DNA of 9,844 nucleotides from Peptostreptococcaceae bacterium (GTDB taxonomy: Bacteria > Bacillota_A > Clostridia > Peptostreptococcales > Acidaminobacteraceae): assembly GCA_013619035.1 (NCBI GenBank), contig JABXKX010000255.1, positions 1 to 9,844 of the forward strand, written 5' to 3'. The notes below the pieces were generated by a model that worked only from the letters and a program-made list of their open reading frames with translations, was not told the DNA's origin and searched no databases. This document shows, one piece after another, positions 6,287 to 9,844 of the stretch (its first letter is position 1; each line of letters starts with the position of its first letter). The position numbers and the translations under genes were made by a program.

Positions 6287-6296
6287 TTTATATAAA
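6269..6296 (+). promoter_or_regulatory. Proximal candidate promoter of glutamate dehydrogenase
   Basis: TTGATA (6269-6274), a 16-base spacer and TATAAA (6291-6296), each one base from consensus. It would start near 6303, about 25 bases before ATG 6328. Confidence 0.55.
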
Positions 6297-6327
6297 TTAA
6301 ATGCTTATTACAAAGGGAGATGTTAAT

Positions 6328-7668
6328 ATGAATTACATTAACGAAGTATTTGAACGAGTTAAAGCTAGAAACAGTGCAGAACCAGAATTCTTACAAGCAG
6401 TTGAAGAAGTATTTCATTCTTTAGCACCAGTATTAGAGAAAAATCCTCAATGGGTTGAAGCTAATATCTTAGAAAGAATTTCTGAGCCGGAAAGACAAAT
6501 CATTTTCAGAGTACCTTGGGTAGATGATAACGGTGATTTACAAGTAAACCGTGGTTTCAGAGTACAATTTAACGGAGCTATAGGACCTTACAAAGGTGGT
6601 TTAAGATTCCACAAGTCTGTATATTTAGGAATCATTAAATTCTTAGGTTTTGAGCAAATTTTCAAGAACTCTTTAACTGGCTTACCAATCGGTGGCGGTA
6701 AAGGTGGATCTGACTTCAACTCTTATGGTAAATCAGATGGAGAAGTTATGAGATTCTGTCAATCTTTCATGACTGAGCTTTACAGACACATTGGTCCAGA
6801 TACAGATGTTCCTGCTGGAGATATTGGTGTTGGTGGAAGAGAAATCGGATACTTATACGGACAATACAGAAGAATTAAAGGTACATTTGAAAACGGCGTT
6901 TTAACTGGTAAAGGATTATCTTACGGTGGATCTTTAATCAGACCAGAAGCAACTGGTTTCGGTATAACATACTTCACAAGAGAAATGTTAGCAACTTCAA
7001 ACGATACATTTGCAGGTAAAACTGTTGCATTATCAGGTTTTGGTAATGTTACATGGGGTGCTGCTACTAAGATCACTGAATTAGGTGGAAAAGTAGTAAC
7101 GCTTTCAGGTCCAGACGGATATGTTTACGATGCTGATGGTGTATCTGGAGATAAAATAGATTACTTATTAGAAATGAGAACTAGCGGAAATGATAGAGTT
7201 CAAGATTACGCTGACAAGTTTGGTGCAGAATTCTTTGCTGGTGAAAAGCCTTGGGGCGTTAAAGTTGATATTGCTATTCCATGTGCAACTCAAAATGAAA
7301 TTTATATAGAGGATGCTAAGAAAATGGTAGCAAATGGTGTAGCTATTGTTTGTGAAGGTTCAAACATGCCTACAACGAATGAAGCATTAAAATACTTACA
7401 AGAAAATAACATATTAGTAGGACCAGCTAAGGCTGCAAATGCTGGTGGTGTTGCTACATCTGCTCTTGAAATGTCTCAAAACTCAATGAGATTATCATGG
7501 ACAGAAGAAGAAGTAGATAATAAATTACAAGCTATCATGAAGAACATTCATAATAATGCTAAAAAAGCTGCTGAAGAGTATGGATTCGGTTATGACTTAG
7601 TTGCTGGTGCTAATATCGCTGGTTTCGTAAAAGTTGCTGAAGCTATGCATGCTCAAGGTAACTACTAA
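6328..7668 (+). CDS. gdhA: NAD+-dependent glutamate dehydrogenase
   Basis: Reversible oxidative deamination of glutamate to 2-oxoglutarate and ammonia; the cytosolic hexamer of the ~450-residue class (446 here). Residue positions equal those of the Clostridium symbiosum enzyme: Lys89 (GPYKGG), Lys113, the reactive Lys125 (PIGGGKGG) and catalytic Asp165 (PAGDIGVGG). The dinucleotide fold has GFGNVTWGA with Phe238, then Pro262 and Asp263 in LSGPDG. Those three residues are associated with NAD+ preference in C. symbiosum, so a catabolic, glutamate-fermenting role is likely. ATG 6328 is chosen over ATG 6301 because GGGAG (6315-6319) is 8 bases upstream and the protein then has the family start. 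Frequent TTC, AAC, TAC and GGT codons suggest high expression. It is monocistronic: a long leader with two candidate promoters in front, a terminator behind. A biosynthetic NADP enzyme is less likely. Confidence 0.95.
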   Translation: MNYINEVFERVKARNSAEPEFLQAVEEVFHSLAPVLEKNPQWVEANILERISEPERQIIFRVPWVDDNGDLQVNRGFRVQFNGAIGPYKGGLRFHKSVYLGIIKFLGFEQIFKNSLTGLPIGGGKGGSDFNSYGKSDGEVMRFCQSFMTELYRHIGPDTDVPAGDIGVGGREIGYLYGQYRRIKGTFENGVLTGKGLSYGGSLIRPEATGFGITYFTREMLATSNDTFAGKTVALSGFGNVTWGAATKITELGGKVVTLSGPDGYVYDADGVSGDKIDYLLEMRTSGNDRVQDYADKFGAEFFAGEKPWGVKVDIAIPCATQNEIYIEDAKKMVANGVAIVCEGSNMPTTNEALKYLQENNILVGPAKAANAGGVATSALEMSQNSMRLSWTEEEVDNKLQAIMKNIHNNAKKAAEEYGFGYDLVAGANIAGFVKVAEAMHAQGNY

Positions 7669-7703
7669 TTTACACAGATTTAAACCTGTGCTAGAATGAC
7701 TAT

Positions 7704-7738
7704 AAAGATTCATGTTTAATACATGAATCTTTTTTTCA
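7704..7738 (+). terminator. Terminator of glutamate dehydrogenase
   Basis: Perfect 12-base stem AAAGATTCATGT/ACATGAATCTTT (7704-7715 with 7721-7732), loop TTAAT, followed by four more T residues. A weaker CACAG/CTGTG hairpin (7673-7677 with 7686-7690) stands just before it. Confidence 0.9.
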
Positions 7739-7775
7739 TCTAAATTATGGATTTGACTTTTAAGTGGAGGTAATG

Positions 7776-8825
7776 ATGAGTAGATTATTTGAAACACTAA
7801 ATAAAATAGAATCAAAAGATGTTAACTACGAAAAGAAATGCCAAGAAAGAGTTGATCTTTTAATCAAACCTAAAGGTAGTTTGGGTAAGCTAGAAGATAT
7901 TGTTGTTAAATTAGCTGGTATTCAAAAAAATATACATCCTAAAGTAGAAAAAAAAGCTGTGATAGTCTGTGCTGGAGATCATAAAATTATTGAAGAAGGT
8001 GTCGCAACTTCTGAAAAAGAAATTACTTTGATTCAGTCAGTTAATATGACGCGTGGCTTAACAGGGGTCTGTGCGTTAGCAAAACATGTAGGCGCTGAAG
8101 TGGTAGTCGTGGATGTCGGTATAGATAATGAGGTGCCGGATTGTTCTATTATCAATAAAAAAGTGAAATATGGAACCGATAACTTTACCAAAGGTCCCGC
8201 CATGTCTAGAGATGAAGCCATACAAGCTTTAGAAGCGGGTATTGACGTTGCTGAAATGCTTGTTCAAAAGGGTGTGACTCTATTGGCAACCGGTGAAATG
8301 GGCATTGGTAACACAACGCCAAGTTCGGCTATTGTTTCTGTAATCGGTGGATTTGATCCAGCTGTTGTAACGGGTGTAGGTGCAAATTTACCACAGGAAA
8401 AAGTAAAACATAAAACAGAAGTTATTAGAAGAGGCATTGAATTGAATCAGCCTAATCCAAAAGACGGCATCGATGTGCTTTCAAAAGTTGGTGGACTTGA
8501 AATTGCAGGTATGGCAGGTGTGATGATAGCAGGAGCGGCAAATAGAGTCCCTGTAGTAGTGGATGGCTTTATCTGTACTGCAGCAGCAATTATTGCAACT
8601 ACCATTGAACCCAAAGTAAAAGATTATTTATTTGCTTCGCATAGTTCTTTAGAGTTAGGGGCTTCAAAAGCTACTGAAATGTTAGGACTCAGTACTTCAC
8701 TTGATATGAATATGAGATTAGGTGAAGGTACCGGAGCTGTTTTGATGTTTAATCTCATTGAAGCAGCAACGTATATGAATGATGTTATGATCACTTTTGA
8801 TGAAGCAGGGTTTATAGTAGATTAA
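7776..8825 (+). CDS. cobT: Nicotinate-nucleotide--dimethylbenzimidazole phosphoribosyltransferase
   Basis: Makes the alpha-ribazole phosphate of the lower ligand of cobalamin from nicotinate mononucleotide and a base such as dimethylbenzimidazole. It has 349 residues, close to Salmonella CobT. Typical stretches are KPKGSLGKLE (31-40), CAGDHKIIEEGVATSE (65-80), GEMGIGNTT with Glu174 (173-181) and LGEGTGA with Glu317 (315-321), the two glutamates known to act in catalysis in Salmonella. ATG 7776 is preferred: GGAGG at 7766-7770 lies five bases upstream, whereas ATG 7773 is only two bases away and GTG 7764 overlaps the ribosome site. No other cobalamin gene and no B12 riboswitch is nearby; the gap after the gdhA terminator is about 40 bases with no clear promoter, so it may rely on read-through. 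An isolated cobT fits lower-ligand remodelling of salvaged corrinoids, but genes elsewhere could complete the pathway. Confidence 0.94.
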   Translation: MSRLFETLNKIESKDVNYEKKCQERVDLLIKPKGSLGKLEDIVVKLAGIQKNIHPKVEKKAVIVCAGDHKIIEEGVATSEKEITLIQSVNMTRGLTGVCALAKHVGAEVVVVDVGIDNEVPDCSIINKKVKYGTDNFTKGPAMSRDEAIQALEAGIDVAEMLVQKGVTLLATGEMGIGNTTPSSAIVSVIGGFDPAVVTGVGANLPQEKVKHKTEVIRRGIELNQPNPKDGIDVLSKVGGLEIAGMAGVMIAGAANRVPVVVDGFICTAAAIIATTIEPKVKDYLFASHSSLELGASKATEMLGLSTSLDMNMRLGEGTGAVLMFNLIEAATYMNDVMITFDEAGFIVD

Positions 8826-8833
8826 CAAATTTG

Positions 8834-8876
8834 ACATTGATTTCAATAAAATGTGTTGAAATCAATGTTTTTGTTC
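8834..8876 (+). terminator. Terminator of cobT
   Basis: Perfect 13-base stem ACATTGATTTCAA/TTGAAATCAATGT (8834-8846 with 8856-8868), 9-base loop, then TTTTGTTCT. The T tract is interrupted by one G, but the stem is long. Confidence 0.85.
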
Positions 8877-8901
8877 TATTTGCACAAAAAAGATGTGTGT
8901 T

Positions 8902-8930
8902 TTTACTTTTTTTTTATTATGGTTTATAAT
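8902..8930 (+). promoter_or_regulatory. Promoter of the PucR-type regulator
   Basis: TTTACT (8902-8907), a 17-base spacer and a perfect TATAAT (8925-8930). The start would be near 8937, giving a leader of about 60 bases before TTG 8997. GGTA (8958-8961) and TACC (8975-8978) form a short, imperfect dyad in the leader, which is too weak to call. Confidence 0.6.
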
Positions 8931-8996
8931 ATAATAACAAAGTATTCAAATTTGAGGGGTACATATTATAGTATACCAAATAGAAGAGGTGACAAA

Positions 8997-9844
8997 TTGA
9001 TTAAAGAAACAGGGATTTCTTTGGCGGAAGCTTTAAAGTTAGAGCCTTTAAAATCGTGTCAGGTGATTGCAGGCGAAAAGAATTTAGATAACATCATTAC
9101 GCGTGTTAATATTATGGCGGATTTAGAAATACTGAATTGGATTGAAGAAGGTGAATTTTTACTAACAACAGCAGTTCATTTTGGAAACATTTCTCTTACG
9201 GAGCAAATGGATTTGATAAATGGCATGAAAGCAAAAGGTGTTGAAGCTGTAGCAATTAAAGTTAAACCTTATTTAACAAACTTAGATCAAGATTTATTAG
9301 ATCTGGCAGATGATATTGGATTGCCAATTATTCAATTGGATTATAGTATTTCATTTGCAGATGTCATGGAACCTATTCTAAAAGAAATTTTTGATAAACA
9401 ATCAAAAGTAATTCGAAGAGTAGAGGCTATTCATAATGATATGATGGAACTTTTATTAAAAGGTGGATCTATCTTAGATGTCACTAAAGATTTAAGTGAT
9501 AAAGTTGGCAATAATATCATTGTAAAAGATTACTACTTTGATGAAATTATCTGTCCAATAGAGAATTACGATATCAGTCAAAGAAGAGAAGGTGTTATTG
9601 ATCAATACTTCAAGAAACATGGTATTACGACTAAAAACACTAGAACAACAAAATATAAAATTACAATAGAAAATCAAGAGAGAGATGTTTATGCAATTCC
9701 AATCATTGCTCGTAACACAGTTTATGGAAACATTTTCTTAGCAAATATTAATAGTGAAATTAGACTGACAGATGTACAAGTTTTAGAATCAGCATCTTCA
9801 ATTATTGCATTAGAACTTCTAAAGAAGATTTCTATTCAAGAAAT
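8997..9844 (+). CDS. PucR-family transcriptional regulator (3' end missing)
   Basis: The first 282 residues are present; the reading frame is open to the window edge. Residues from about 8 to 130 match the PucR N-terminal domain (ISLAEALKLEPLKSCQVIAGEKNLDN..., EGEFLLTTAVHFGN at 51-64, GVEAVAIKVKPYL, LADDIGLPIIQLD). A helical connector and a GAF-like or CdaR-like middle domain follow (about 155-275). The DNA-binding HTH_30 domain expected at the C-terminus lies beyond the window; complete members are usually above 500 residues. TTG 8997 is chosen because AGAGGTGA ends four bases upstream and the first in-frame ATG (9114) would remove part of the PucR domain. Family members control purine, amino acid or nitrogen-compound catabolism, often of adjacent genes, so the target may lie downstream of this window. 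The ligand is unknown. Confidence 0.85.
   Translation, partial: MIKETGISLAEALKLEPLKSCQVIAGEKNLDNIITRVNIMADLEILNWIEEGEFLLTTAVHFGNISLTEQMDLINGMKAKGVEAVAIKVKPYLTNLDQDLLDLADDIGLPIIQLDYSISFADVMEPILKEIFDKQSKVIRRVEAIHNDMMELLLKGGSILDVTKDLSDKVGNNIIVKDYYFDEIICPIENYDISQRREGVIDQYFKKHGITTKNTRTTKYKITIENQERDVYAIPIIARNTVYGNIFLANINSEIRLTDVQVLESASSIIALELLKKISIQE

Larger units (their letters stand above)
6018..6327 (+). other. 310-base intergenic region and leader of glutamate dehydrogenase
   Basis: No convincing gene lies here. From left to right it holds three things. First are two mutually exclusive hairpins at the end of the previous gene, TTTTCAG/CTGAAAA (6008-6014 with 6032-6038) and AAAATTC/GAATTTT (6035-6041 with 6043-6049), neither followed by a T tract. 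Then come two candidate promoters (6078-6106 and 6269-6296). Between and inside these are a long stem-loop and a 20-base palindrome, described separately. Two very short ORFs (6141-6203 and 6209-6295) lie in the leader but lack ribosome sites. Confidence 0.6.

Noticed and set aside
6141..6295. Two consecutive tiny ORFs (20 and 28 codons) in the gdhA leader as leader peptides
   Set aside because: Neither has a ribosome binding site, and their residues show no run of a regulatory amino acid.

Overview
The window is AT-rich, densely coded DNA that reads like an anaerobic low-GC Firmicute of the Clostridia type. This rests on five things: strong AGGAGG-type ribosome sites; a Rex redox repressor next to a YdiF-type ABC-F gene, as in Bacillus and relatives; a 56-residue 2[4Fe-4S] clostridial ferredoxin; a glutamate dehydrogenase whose residues match the NAD+-dependent Clostridium symbiosum enzyme position for position; and a biosynthetic thiolase beside rex. 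I cannot assign a genus from sequence alone.

Layout. Minus strand, 8-2157: an ABC-F ATPase followed 11 bases later by an acyl carrier protein. Plus strand, 2293-4634: rex with a consensus promoter and its own terminator, then a thiolase-MarR pair that looks like one transcript. Next come two facing terminators (marR and ferredoxin) with a 54-base inverted repeat between them. The ferredoxin (4789-4959, minus) is divergent from a P-loop/Asp23 fusion gene (5196-6017, plus), and their shared upstream region carries a good Fur-box match. A 310-base gap holding two candidate promoters and RNA or operator hairpins precedes glutamate dehydrogenase (6328-7668). CobT (7776-8825) follows, and the window ends inside a PucR-type regulator that starts at TTG 8997 and runs off the edge.

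How the genes fit together. Much of the content concerns redox and fermentation: Rex senses NADH/NAD+, thiolase makes acetoacetyl-CoA for butyrate-type or ketone pathways, ferredoxin is the low-potential electron carrier, and the dehydrogenase links glutamate to NADH. These are separate transcription units, and I found no convincing Rex operator in the window, so joint control is only a possibility. CobT, ACP and ABC-F are housekeeping functions.

The least ordinary items are the P-loop ATPase fused to an Asp23/Gls24 domain, the Fur-like box between it and ferredoxin, and the structured leader of the dehydrogenase gene with a 20-base palindrome inside a promoter. No insertion sequence, CRISPR array, tRNA or rRNA gene was seen.
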